A stretch of 64,000 bases of DNA from Paraphysomonas bandaiensis (Eukaryota; Chrysophyceae), in the NCBI GenBank assembly GCA_965644295.1, contig CBFFRP010000367.1, positions 31,367 to 95,366 on the forward strand, read 5' to 3'. The position numbers were made by a program, and so were the translations under genes. Each line of letters begins with the position of its first letter. The first letter of the stretch is position 1. Positions 1-13,300 of this stretch are shown here, piece after piece. The notes beneath the pieces are model-generated. The model was given only the letters and a program-made list of their open reading frames with translations, was not told the origin of the DNA and searched no databases.

Positions 1-3000
1 AAATCACCTCGTTTGTCTTTGTCCAAGAAACAGAACCCTGAGGTTTCAACTAATTGTCGAACCAACTCAAGCGTTGGTTGATCTCCCCACATATTCTTTT
101 CTGGCATACTCAAGTCGTCCATAAACACAGTCATCGTCTTGCCACCAGGAGGGCCAAATGACTTTCCTCCACGCTTATCCAACTCTGATTCAAGGGTCTG
201 CTGAAACATCGCAGGAGACGTCGCCGACGAAAAACACACCTTTTTTACTTTAAAATCATCGCGCTCCCTTTGAATATCCGAGAAAAACATCAGTGCAGTT
301 GATGTCTTCGCTGTTCCCCCACTACCAGTCATCAGTGAACTTCGCCCTTGCATATGCATTTGACGCAAAAGAAAACTCGCTCTCATTGTGTCAACAGTTG
401 GTACCAACATGCTCGAAAAGTCCGGTTCTTCCAGCATTGTCGGATACGACCATACAGGAGCAGTCCACTTATCCCATTCCATCGAGTCCGGATTGACGCG
501 GTAGTCAAAAAGATTTTCATCCTCACTCTGAAAATTCGGTAATAAACTCCTATCTGACTCTGCCAAGGACATCAGATAATGACAGAATTTCGATCTATCT
601 TCAACCTCCAGAAGACCACCAACGGACCAAGTAACCGCATACAAAAAAAGTCGTTCAATTTCCTGGCGTAATTCCTCCGGACTAGTTGCAAGATCCGCGC
701 CTGTTAAAAGGGCATCCAGTAAATCGCAACAGCCAGAAATAATGCCAACGCGCGATGCTTGCATCACTGGTTTACATACTTTCGTCATAAATTGAAATAG
801 ATGTCCATAGCTTTTAGGGCCCGAGCATGACCCCACATATCTTAAGAAACATTCCTGGAATATTGGAGCCAAATTAGGGTTCTTATTTTTCAGCCATGAT
901 TGGAGCACCGGCTCCCAGTCAAGATCGCTGTCAGACACAAATATGATACCAGCTCGAGACACTGTTGCAGGTGACGCATTTCGTAAGTCTTCCACTTCGA
1001 ACATAAGCTTAACATTATCAGTCATCGGGATTCTGTCACCATTGGCTAGTGTCAAAATTTTATTGTCATCCAAAACAGTGTTCAAGTTCTCAATCCACAA
1101 AGCATCAACAGGGCCATCACAAATAATCCATTGAATGTCTTTTCTGTTGCGATCATTGAACTTTGCCCACATTGTCGCAAAAATGCCATCTAACCATTCT
1201 CCAGATAATTTGTCAGTTTCGCCAAACATTTCTTCGGCCCTGATAGCCTTTGGATTCATACGCGAACGCTTGTGACTCACGCCAGTTGTAACAGAGAGTG
1301 AGTCCTGCAAGCATGATATAATTTTACTCTTGCCAGCACCGGCAGGGCCAACCATCATGATTCCATGTCGAACGAGAGTTGTCTCATACAGCTGAATAAC
1401 CTTTATGCTCCACGAAGGGTGCAAAATCAAATTGGCACTTTCAACAGCATTTTGAAGGGCAACTTTCAGATCATTGTGTTGAACTCCAGTAGGAATGCCA
1501 AGTGCTGGAAAGAGGTCAGAAATTAGAGAAAGGAAAAGTGGAACGTCTTGTGCAACAAGTTTCGACAGATTCATATCTCTCAGGGTACTCATGAGAACTA
1601 CTTCTTCTGGGTCTTTGGGTTTGTCACGCTTTGTTTGTCCAGCTGTACGTAGAACCGACAATATATTTCGCAAGCCAAAATCATAATGCTTCTGCTGCGA
1701 CAGCTGTTGCTCACATAGATGATAAAGGACAGCAAATTTTCGGGCCAATTCAGAGAATCCTTGGTATCCGACGGAACACAACTTGACTTTTATAATGATT
1801 TCTTTGTCTGGGACCATCATTGCAACCCCTCTAAATAATGCTTTTAGATTTTCCGGGAGCTCCTGCCTTCCCTGATATCCTGGGTTCATTGTGATAAAAT
1901 ACCCAACCTGATCATTGAGATAAATCTCTTGACTATCGCCTGGAAAAGTAAAGCTATGTGAACCATTTCTTTTAGCGTTTGTAATTGCAAGAATCTGTTG
2001 GGCGACAACAGAAAGCACAGGTAACTCAATTCGATTAAACTCATCAAAGCAGCCCCACAGGCCGGCTTGGCAGAGACCTTTAAAAATCCGAGCCATATCA
2101 GTGTATCGTTGTTGGTCTGTGCAGTTAGTTACAACAACAAACACTCCAATTGCCCTCCCCAAGTCTTTGACTGTTTCCGTTTTGCCGGTACCTGCCGGAC
2201 CTGCTGGGGCTCCACCAAGACACATGCCCATGGCTTGGGAAAGAGTTATGAAACATCTATCTGTCAGAGGAGTTATAACCAGCCTCTCTTTACACCCAAG
2301 ATACTCGAACCCATATTTGTAGTCTACGTCACATATAGATATCACACACGCCCCATTTCCATGAATGTCAGAATTCTGGTTTTGCCATGAAAAGCGACAT
2401 TGCTTCAGCCACTCAAAATCGTTGGCATCGCTTAGTTTTCTCTCTTTAAACATCTTTAGTAAGTCTGCAAATACATCTCTTTGATGAACCTGAATGGTAA
2501 CCAGAGTTTCAACTTTGATTCGATTCATACGAGTGCCTAGATCTTCGAGGCACCAAGATGAGAGCTCTTGTAGAACAGACAATTGGACGCGGCTATTTTC
2601 CAACATGGCCGCTTTATTTTGCTTCGCCTTTGACAATGCATCATGGCACTGCGCCGTCCAACTTAATTGTATTCCAAGTAATGCGAATTGCCCACATGTA
2701 TCATTAACAAATGATCGTAGTTGCTTTGACATACATTCCATCGCGCAAATCTCACACAAGTTTTTCATTGAACGCTGCATTTCTGATTCAATTACACCGA
2801 GCCAATCTTCGATGTTACCCTGTGCTTTCACAGGTGTAGATAACTCAACCGTTTCCTTCGCCTGGCCGATAGACGATTGGAATTGAACGATAAGCGACCT
2901 GTCAGACTTGCTATGAGTAACCCTATCGATACTGTCAAACACCTTCTCGTAGTATGGCTGCATCTGCTGAGGATCAGAACCTTGACTCAGAATCAATAGC

Positions 3001-6000
3001 AATACTGGGTTGGAAACAAAATAAAACCGAGGAAACTTTCCTCGCTTTTGCTCCAAGTACCCCTCTAGTGACTTCTGACATTTCTCAAGCTCACTGTACA
3101 ACGCGGGTAAAGTGATTCTCAGAAGTTCATTGCTACAACACTGCACCACTAGCTTGGTTTCAGATGCACGATGCATTAACTTTTCCCAGTCCTTGTTAAT
3201 TTTAGCAAACTTCTTCGCTTCAATAGGCATTTGTTTCGCAATGTCCCCACCAAGAAACACACTCTCAAGAGAAGTCCATAACATTTGTACCTTAACCCAC
3301 ATTTCCAGTATATCGGCAGTATCAGATAGTTGTGTCAGGAAACGCTGAACTTCATCTTTAAATGGGGCTACGTGCCTGACACTCAGTAGAGTTTGCAACT
3401 GAAGTTGCGCTTCCTCGAGTTCTTCGATGACAAATCCAAACGCTTTGAGAACGGGAACATCTCTATTCTTCCACACCGCAAATTCGAAACACGCTCCTTG
3501 CCAATGCTCTTTTAAATCAGTTACTTTCTTTTCAATTTGTAGCTGCTTGTCTGCGCCGTCACAAACTTCTTCCACCGCATCTTTAATTTCAAGAATAGTT
3601 GATTGCCAAATGTGAGCTAGGCTGAACTCAGGATCACTGTAGGGTATCTTCTTACTCATATAAGAATTAATTTCATCCCAGTGACGTGGCTTGATGGACG
3701 GTTTGCTCATTTCCGTCAGAAGAGGAGTGAGTGTTGCCAAGTCTGTGATGGTACCCCTCACTTCAGCGTACGCAGGCCACTCCCGTAGCCTTTTAGGTAG
3801 TTTCTTGCAGCGAGAATCGTAGCCGTTGGCTGTATCTGCTATTATGGGTACATTATCAGCGACCTCATCCCAGGGTATTTTTTTCCATGCATTGACACTT
3901 GTCGTCACATCCACGTAAAGGCCATACAGCTGATCCAGCAACTGAATCTCTTTACGAGTCTTAACAAGCTCATTGAACCTTGTTGGGCGTAAAGCAAATA
4001 GCTCTTCACCTGCCCTATAAGTATCCATCTTACGCTCACGGACACTCAGCTCGTCTTTGAACTTTTTCAAACGTTCGACACCAATAGCTGGCTGAATGTT
4101 GGGTTGCATCGGTCCATTGGTCTCAAAATCCTTCCGCATTCCCCTCACATCGATTGCAAATTCACGAATGTCCCATATAAGCTGCTTCTTGTACACACCT
4201 TGAATAGAGCTCAAATTGTCTGCTACAAACTCAGCATACTCTATTAGCTTTCGCCACGACACCCGTACAGTAGACTTCTGCTCAATTTCTTCTTTATCCA
4301 CTACCCCTCCAGGAAGGTAATGTTCAAGCATTTGATACATATCCAAAATTGGAGTAATCTCCATATCAATCGATGACTCTTTCTCACGGACCTCTTTCAA
4401 AACATTCATCACGTATCTGAGAGAATCCAATGATTGTACATCGAGACTAAGCTTATTTGTTGTCACTCTCATGTACTCGAACAGGTTATACATACTCTCT
4501 TTTGCCTGTAAATGCACCTTGTTGGAATATAGAACTTTCCATTGCCTTGACTCATTTCGCAGCTGCAACTTAAGATTGGAGGTGTTGAGCATCAGTGCTC
4601 CAATGCTAAATACAGGCGCAATATGTTCAATATCTTGCTCGACCGCCATGAATTTCTTTAACTCCTCTTCGAAATCACTGATAGAAGGCTTCTTAGAGAT
4701 AAAGCGTTTGTACTCAACCTCTTTATCCTCCTTCCACAACCAGTCATATTTGCTGAATGTGGACAAGTAGTCATGAACTTGGTTTTTTGTTCCATGCATG
4801 GCGCCTGTCAACAGTAAAACTGTCTTTATTATCTCAATGTCACAGCCAAGGTACGAAAAAAAAGATTTTCTTTTATTCTCTGGCACTTGCTGTTGCCCCC
4901 ACTGCCACATAGCTTTCGAACACCCTAGCACAGCGACAGCAGCTCTGTTGATAGCCTTCTGAATGTCATCCAGCGAAGGACTCAAGCGTACAGAGGGCGC
5001 CGAAAGCTGCACATCGACTTCAAAAAAGGGCTTCTGTACGTTGAAAATCCCTGTCCCTGTCCTAGAGCATGTACGCTTCTTGATGTGATCGAAAGAAGTA
5101 CGTGTACAATTCAATAAAGCCTGGTACGTAAGAGATATAAAGTGCTTCTCAACTTCTAATATTTCATCCTGGGATACGGGGGCAACGCTTGGGTCGATCG
5201 GAAGACTGCTCATCAGGGTAAACAGGTCTTGGACAGCGTTCTCTACCTCTAGGTCTTTGCTCACCAAATAAACTGAATTCTGTCTTACAGCCGTTTCTTG
5301 CATTTGAACGAACTCGTCTAGAGTGAGGCTCTTGTCCTGAGGTAGCTTGACTAATATGGCTCTGCTTATAGATTTGAGATTTTTCTGAATTCGGTTCTCA
5401 ACAATATCGTTAATCTTGGTAACCAAGTCCTCTAGCTTCGCGAGTCCTTCGTGAATATGGGCTTTGTAGCTATCTATGTTCATGGAAGTCCAAGTAAGTG
5501 TCGTCATTCCTGGTCTTAGCTTAAGCTCAAGGGTCTGTAGATGAGGCTCTAACATATTGCGGGTCACAGGAATAATTTTCATTGTAATACGCTCATACTC
5601 CGACAAAATATATTTGAGGTCATGATAGTAGTTCTTGAACTTATCTTCTTGCAGTAGCACCATCTTCCCTCCCTCTGGAATATCCACGTCTAGCTTCGCT
5701 AAACACTTGGCCTCCCGAATAAGTTGAAAGAGCTCCTGGTCGAAGTTCACGTAGAGTTTTCCGGTAGTTGGGTGTCGAATGATGAGAGTCGCATGAAGCC
5801 CTGCCTTCGCTTGTTCTATACTCGAGCACCAGGCTTCGTACCACAGATACTCGAAGGCAATTAGAGTCCTTGCAACCTTGTTATACGTACGAATGATTTT
5901 TTTTGATTCCTTAGGGGCTAGTACAGAAGGGTTACCCTGAAATTTCTTCATTGGGTCCTCTATCTTTCGCAGCAAGTGTCTAGCCCAAGCGATGTTTCCG

Positions 6001-7833
6001 GCAACAGGAGGCATGTTGCGGGGAATGGGAGGGTTATGCTTCAGTTTCTCATACAGTTGTTCCACACGGGTCAGCTCCAAACCATAGTTGTGAAATATAA
6101 CCGTGAGCTTTGAATCCAAATCTTTGCGCAGGTTCTCCCTATGTAGAATGGATTGATACTTTTTCAAGAGCGAAAGGGATTGCTCAATGCTGCTTATGTT
6201 CTCAAAGGAACGGTTGATGAAGTGTTGCAAGGAGGATTCCAATTCGTTCATCTTCACATTAAAATCAACGTAGTCTCTATCAAAACGATTGCTGTGGAAA
6301 TCAAGCAAATCGTGTCCTTTAGAGCGAAACTGGCGTACTATCTCCGTAAAAGCAGTCAAAAGAGGCTCCAGCCCCTCGAACTTTTGTTGTGCCAAGCTCT
6401 TAAACTGCTGCATTGTTGAGAACATATCCATCAACTTAATAAGACGACGGCAAAATAGATCAAATTTTCCAAATATCTGCGTTTCCGAGAAATCAAATTG
6501 ACGGCCTTTCGGCATCATCATGAGCTTGTCCTTGGTGATACGATACTGGTCTTGATACTCCTCATTTAACTGTAGACAGTTCTCAATGACCTCAAGTACT
6601 ACAGCCAAATCTCTGTCCCATAGACGATCGGGTGGGTCTTTTGCATTTATAGCGACTTTACATGTTGCAATCATTTGGTTAGTGATCTTCATGAACAACT
6701 TGGTCATTCTCTCCGTCGTGCTAAAGTACCTAGCAATTGTGTGGATCATCTTTATCGCATTCATTAGTGCTGGTAAGGTGTCGATAATAGCAGCGGGGTT
6801 GTTCCCATACAAGGGATCAAAGAATCGTTCAAGGGTAGAAAGGTATTTTACGTTATCCTTGGCTTCGTTGGCGGCTTCCGTGATGTGAATATCGATCTCA
6901 CGCCACTGTGCAAGCAGAGACTGTGCCCGCTGGACATCCACCATTGAACTAACCCCAGAAGATGAATCACCAGCGCCACGAACAACAACAGCAAGAAGTG
7001 AAAGGACTGACTTGACACCCTTACTCTTTAACTGCTCCGTGATGGATGTCAGTCTAAATGCACCACAGTATTATAAAACGCATTAGCATTTCACAATGAC
7101 GTCTTTTCTCTTACCTCTGCATTCGACTACGCCAATATTCCAGCTCTGTATCAGGACCAGAATCAGCGGTTTCCCAGCGGTTCCTATCACTATCTTCAAG
7201 GTAGTGCTCAATATTTCGGCACCAATCTTGTAGAAGGTTAATGCATCCTGTAACTAGCACTACATCGCTCGTTGCAGCGTTGCCCATCACCTCAACCCTT
7301 TCATCAGGCTTTCGAAGCTCTAACCCACCGCTCAAGCTTCTTATGCTTTCCTGTAGACCCTTACAAAACGAATCAATCCCCAGTAAAAACTCCTGCCTCT
7401 GTTCTTCTGAGGCCTGACCCCATGTGTCTTTTCCAAGATCTTGTATGAGTGGCCGATAAACACAGCGCATCACAGCCTCCAGTGACTCTATAGGGTTTCG
7501 TATTACACCAAAGCTAATCGCACCATCATTTGCTTTCGTCGGATCTACGGCAAAATGATTATCGTTATCTTTGCCGCGTTTGTTCTTCATGAAATACACC
7601 CCAGCAGCTTTCAACGTCTTGAAGTCCCTGGAATAAACAGTTAGCCTTTCTCTTCCACTTTCATCTGAGTCAATTGTGATTAATATTTTAGTTGGGCCAT
7701 CAGCTGAAAAAAAATATTTAATATCGCTCAAGACTTCTGGGAGAAGCATCATTTGCTCAATGTCATTCTCATCTCGCTCGAATCCTTCAGCAAGTCTGCT
7801 GATTATGTAGCGATGTCGAGCTAAGATGGACAT
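1..7833 (-). CDS. Axonemal dynein heavy chain, N-terminal part (runs off left edge)
   Basis: Motor subunit of a ciliary dynein arm that uses ATP to slide axonemal doublets. Exons are complement 7115-7833 and complement 1-7053, separated by a 61-nt GT-AG intron. The ATG at 7833 follows an in-frame TAG. The protein shows the long tail, the linker, and then AAA1 with Walker A GPAGTGKTE (near 2190, residue ~1860) and Walker B GCFDEFNRI. AAA2 has GPAGAGKSK (near 1335), and AAA3 has GSGGTAKT (near 315). About 2590 of a typical ~4500 residues are present. AAA4-6, the stalk and the C-terminal domain lie outside the window. The N-terminus and AAA1 suggest an outer-arm type, but I did not settle the class. 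The reading frame looks open throughout. Confidence 0.97.
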
Positions 7834-8304
7834 CTTCAAACAACCCCCCAATATCTAGTGAAGGTCTGTGAGCTTAATATGATAGTAATTATAAGTGGAC
7901 TCAATAAGGTTACAGTGCTGTTCAAAGTCCACTTCCAGACTTCTAATATGGATCCATATACACATACATAACCCAACACATACACATCTCACCTGTCAGT
8001 TTCGCGGCCAACTCATCATAATTCAATGACTTTTTCAGTTTCATGTCCGCTGAATCTTTGCGTCATATCTACTACATCTTCATGCATGTATATATACAAT
8101 GTATTCTTTGAGTGTATTATATGTGACATCTGTGTATGGGTCTGCTGCTCGTGAGTACTCGAGGTGGTAGTTAACACAGCGAGATGTAGACTATGCATAT
8201 GATGACATCTACAGCCATACCATCACAAGCACAGGCTCTGTCCATCTCATTCGACAACTCTAAATATAGCCTGCTATTTGTCTTCGATTCGGCATCACCA
8301 AGCA
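7834..8304. promoter_or_regulatory. Divergent intergenic region, dynein / LAMTOR2-like
   Basis: About 470 bp separate two genes that run outward from it, so it must hold both promoters. It is AT-rich with several TATATA runs (for example near 8088). I could not identify a specific motif. Confidence 0.5.
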
Positions 8305-8726
8305 ATGATTCGTGCTCAAAAACTGCCGGAAATTTTGCAGGGCGTCCTCGCTGACGGCATCTACGGGGCGGTGCTGATGACCTCAGAGGGAAGCGTTATA
8401 AGCTCCAAGTTCGCGGAAGGGCCAGCCTCTCCACTATCTGAGACTGTACTAGCAGCTATCACGTCTAGCATATGGTCAAATTATTCTCAAGGTTGGTTCA
8501 GGTGTTTATGTTTCTTATGGTTAGGTTACCAAATGACACCACAGGTAGCTCTGACGTGAATGTACTAATACAAAAAATGGAGGATGGTGTCATCGGGGTA
8601 TCCACAACTCACCGTGGTTACATAGTAGCGATTGCAGGGGATAGGGATGCAGCAATTGGAATGGTCCGTGGTCGCCTTGAAGCTGTGTGCAACTACTTCT
8701 CTAGGGTGTTCGACCAGTTAAAGTAG
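8305..8726 (+). CDS. LAMTOR2: LAMTOR2-like Ragulator subunit (roadblock/LC7 fold)
   Basis: Exons 8305-8491 and 8545-8726 with a 53-nt intron give a 121-residue protein, close to the ~125 of LAMTOR2. The start MIRAQKLPEIL and the segment AAITSSIWSNY match the LAMTOR2 pattern (MLRP..L.Q.L and AAIASNIWAAY). The second exon completes the roadblock beta-sheet and final helix. LAMTOR2 pairs with LAMTOR3 in the lysosomal Ragulator complex that anchors Rag GTPases for TORC1 activation. An axonemal roadblock light chain is the alternative, and the neighbouring dynein makes it tempting, but the IW signature favours LAMTOR2. The exon 1 to exon 2 join was chosen because other joins break the frame or need a 23-nt intron. 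Confidence 0.72.
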
Positions 8727-10333
8727 GCACTTGAAACGTGCACCCACGATTAGTTTGCAATGTTCTCTTATATTTGCCCATGCTGATTGAAATTAGAATT
8801 TTTTCAGAAGAAAGGTGTATTAGCTGTAAATGCTGGTTCCATTTTCGTGTGAAGGTACTGCGACGCAAGTACTTTCATGGTCAGTAGATAGGTGAGTGAT
8901 ATTTATGACTTATAATAATACCTTTTAGTTATATACAGTTTTAAATAAGAATCTTAGCAGCTACCCCTTGCATACTCTGTAGTAATATAGGAATGTCGCT
9001 ACTCAGCTGAATATTATTTATTGTGAATAAATAAAATCATTTTATTATGAAAGCACAACTCATCCGCGGTACTAAATGGATGACTAGGACTGAGTTTCGA
9101 AAAAATAGGTTACAATATGTATTATGTATGCTATATATATTAAATTTATGTGATACTACTTAAAGCGGTAGAGGTGTTGCCGTACTCGTAGAGTTGCAAC
9201 GCAAGTAAGGTTGCTCAACCCGTAACTACATCTAATTTTTAAGATAAGCTCCATTTTTCTTAGGTAACGGTAAGACCTGGTTAAATACTCAGCGTCCGTA
9301 GGCCTGGACCTAGATAGGTCATTCATATGCTTTTGTCGTGATCAGATAAAGGCAACTCAATATTTCCTTCCCCATAACAGAAAGACGGTGTAGCGTCAAT
9401 CCTGGAGTTGGTGAGACAATTTCAACTCGACGACTTTGGTACCCGCATGTGTAGATCATGAAATATATGTCAATTGTGGACTAGGTGAACTTATAACGGA
9501 GCATTGTTTACGTACAAGCTCCAGATCTTACACAATATGAATGGAATCGAATTCGCTAGCCTAAAATCTTTTTCCAGATCTAGTGGATCAAGTTTTTGGT
9601 TTTCCATGTCGGGTGGTGGACTGCTCTGCACTTCGACGGTTTATTAGAAAGGGCGACACCTTCATACTAACGAAAAACGAAAAGTGTTACGATGTAGCTT
9701 CCTTCATCAGTTGAGGATTTTGGCGCCGGTGCCGGTGTTGATCGTTGATCTTATTATGTTGAGTTTTACGTCCTTAAAAATAGCTGTATTTTAGGGTATT
9801 GAATAATAACCATTGAATAAAGAATACAGGAGCACAAGACAGTATTATTAAATAATGTAAATTAGGTTAGACAATCTACAATATATTGGCTGTATAAAAT
9901 CGTGTCGATAAAAGATCGTAATAAGTTGGTACGTAGTTGTGACAACATCGATATACTGTAGGAAAGAAGAAAGTAAACGATGAGAAATGATTACCACAAG
10001 TTTACTTGATTGAGAGTGTGTTGTATTTCAAGTTCAGTTGCTACTTCCAGTGTTCGATGTCAAATTCTGTTAGTGTGAGAGTGACATTCATTACAGTTTG
10101 CTCACATCAAATAATATGTTAGAGTTTGAAGGTTAGGTTAGATTCATACACACTGTCTGTCTGTCTGTGCTGTCTGTGAATTTTACCACATGCTATTCCA
10201 AATAGAAATACGTAGCTATATATCAACGGCAGCTTATTTGTTTTCGATATCACACCATTAATATCTTACTCAAATCTTTTCTAACATAATCGGAACTAAC
10301 TATGTACATGTAGCCGGAAGCATATAGCCCCAC
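8727..10333. other. Intergenic, no gene recognised
   Basis: 1.6 kb of AT-rich DNA between the 3' ends of the LAMTOR2-like gene and the armadillo giant. There is a short CTGT run near 10155 and a GC-richer patch near 9722. Only tiny open frames occur (36-38 codons on either strand around 9500-9610), and none resembles a known family. Confidence 0.5.
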
Positions 10334-13300
10334 TCATATTGTTGAGGTATGCATTTGTTGTTGAATTTCCAACAAAAACTCCAGCGCTACCGTTGCACCT
10401 AAGTCTTTCTTGCATTCGAGATTTTTCACTGCAGTTTCTACTACACTCTCAGCCTGAGGAAGTGACGTTAAAATGTTTTTTCCTCCGGTGTTCTGCGTAC
10501 TTTCCACAACACACATCAGTATGGAAGCAGTCCCAATGCAAGATGGAAACTTCGACATCAGCTCAAGAGAAAAATTAACAAGAGGAAGAATATTCTGCGA
10601 CTCTTCCCCTGAGTCCATATTCTCTACATTTCCAGTACACTTTAAGTAATTTGCAACAAGCTCGGCAGTTTTGTTTATCAGGTTTTCCCTCAACTCCACT
10701 TCTTCTTCGTCGTCCTCATCAGAAGAGACTTTCAACAACTCCTCAATAAATACCAAAGGTACATCTACACCACCAAAAACGGAGACGTCTTGATCGTGAT
10801 CCTGCCCAACAAGAGAAACTAAGGCACTACAACAACAGAGGCATGACTCCATAGCACTATCTCCGCAGGTTTGCACCCCAGTGGAAAGGCCACTGAGCCT
10901 TCTTGAAGACGTGTGGAGAGAGGTCATGTCAAATTCATGTAATTGAGACATAAGAGTCACAAAAGTATCTATTAATATCTTGACCCAGCCTGCTGATATC
11001 AAATTATCCCTGACACTCTTCGTAATACTTAAGGAAGCGATACATTTGCACACCATAGTGGTAATGCGGGTGTCAGACACTTCCAATCTATTCGCGGGGT
11101 CGTTGTTAACTTTGTGTAGCACTTCTACAAGGGGAATATATACCTCACATTCTGCAAACATGAGACAGTTCGCAGTATTCTCATTCGACAGTAAAAATAT
11201 GACCTCCACACAAGCTTCGAAAACAACTTTCCACTTCTGTGTAATGTCACCAAGGTACTTCTTCAACACAGTAACGATGACTTCGCAACCACCACTGGAA
11301 CCAATCATGGACTGGACCTCCCTCGAGTTTCCAGCCAAGAGTCTCAATAATTCTAAGCACTCCAGCGTGACAGATTCAAGGAGGTAATGGGTGCGTAAGC
11401 AATTCACTGCAGCTTCGCATGCCCTACTCCAGTCGGAAATGGGGTTATCAGTACAATCATGACGATGATATACCTCAGAAAGGATGCTGCAACAATGCTC
11501 TGAAATAATGTCACTTACAAAGTGTGATAGTAGCGCATTTACAACAGCGTCATACAAATTACTTAATGGCCCGATAGCACCTTCAATATAACTTGATTCC
11601 ATGCTGCTGTGGTAGAAAAAGAACCGCGAAATGGCGATACTTGAATACTCCACCACACCTTCCTCGTTCGAGTTGCGTACTAATGATGACACAAGTAATT
11701 TAAATACCCCAACTTCAGATAGCTTCTCAATATTATACTTCGGAAGTGGGTCTGCATTTTGATTGCCAATAAGCTCAGATATGGCAGCAGTACACTGCTC
11801 TAACACAGAAGCATTCCCGTCCTTATACAATTCAAACCCAGTTACAACAATATCACAAGCCCCGAGAGAGCCGAGGGCCACAGCGTTCTCAGTATTGACG
11901 TGGCAGAGATTCCTTATGGCCCAGCATCCTTGCTCCACAATGACAGAACTATTCATATGATGACGCATAAGCTGTAGCATCAACTTGAACAGTGGCACGT
12001 TGGACAGGGCAGTGATACTATATTCGTGGTGATCATCTGTGAGGTTCACAATTGCCATTAAACCCAATTCGGATATGGTAAGACTCTGAGTAAGACGTTG
12101 TAACACTCTAGTCATGACAACGACTATTCCTCCATCACAGAGGCTGCATTTGTTTACATCATTGTGATCTGCAAGGTTTACAACTGCTCCGATGGCTAAT
12201 TCGATGACATTTTCATCCATCTCATAACGCGACATGGCGCTAATGACCGCTGTGCACCCTCCACATTTCCCTAGAAGAGCCTTGTTTCTATCATCAATTG
12301 CTAAATTCATAATTGCCCAACATGCGTTTCTGACAACACTACTTGAGTTCAAATGGTTAGTTAGCGCACTGATAACCCCTTCACATGATTTAGATTGACC
12401 CAAACTGCTCTTTGCGCTGTCCTCTGACGCCATACTGAGAACAATTTGGCAGCAGTGATCAACTACAGTGACATCACTTTCATACTGGGAAAGTACATTC
12501 CCCACCACTTCACAAACACCCGCCTCTTCTAATACAGTAATATTCTGTGATACTGAAGCCAAGACCGCAAGACACTCGCACACCGCTTCTACGACGTTGC
12601 GTCGTTTATCGTTATTTACAGTGGAGAGAAGGTTATCGCCAAGTACACTAGACTCATCCAGACAATACCTCTGCAGTAAAGCAACACTAGTTTCAGAGAA
12701 TCCGCAGTTCCCAATAATGACTGCATCGCCATCGTGAGATAAGCACATATTCGTGAGTGCCTTACAACCCTCCACTGTAATTTCAGCATTGTCATCATCA
12801 CTTTCATGAGCCCGTAGAGATCTCACTACCTTTTCAGCAGCATTGCAGTTTACAAAATCGGTCTTGAGCTTATCATTGCCCTGTATATGGGCGATGGATG
12901 ATATACGACTGATCACGCGACACGCTGATAATGTCACATGCGCATCTGTGAGATAAGCCACCAGACATTCCACCACATACTCACACAGACCTTTTGCATT
13001 CAAACTAGCCATTTGGTTTTCAAATCGACAATCCAACATCGAGTCTAACAGAAGGAAGAGTATACCGAGACAACGTATTACCAACTCTTTTCGACCAGTG
13101 TGTGCCCTAAGCACTCTCACCAGGACTGCTATCCAATTTCTTGGTGGGGAAATATCTGTAGAAGAACCAAGAAGATATGGAGATCGGCCCGACTTCCCGC
13201 ATGTGTGAAGAGAATACCCTACAAGAATTAGCGAAGCTTCCACAACGTCTGTATCATCATACAGGTGTTCCAGAACACGACACATAATATGGTCGAATGA

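Noticed and set aside
8305-8726. Calling the small roadblock protein a dynein light chain because it adjoins a dynein gene
   Set aside because: The N-terminus and the AITSSIW segment fit LAMTOR2 better than LC7; position alone is weak evidence.
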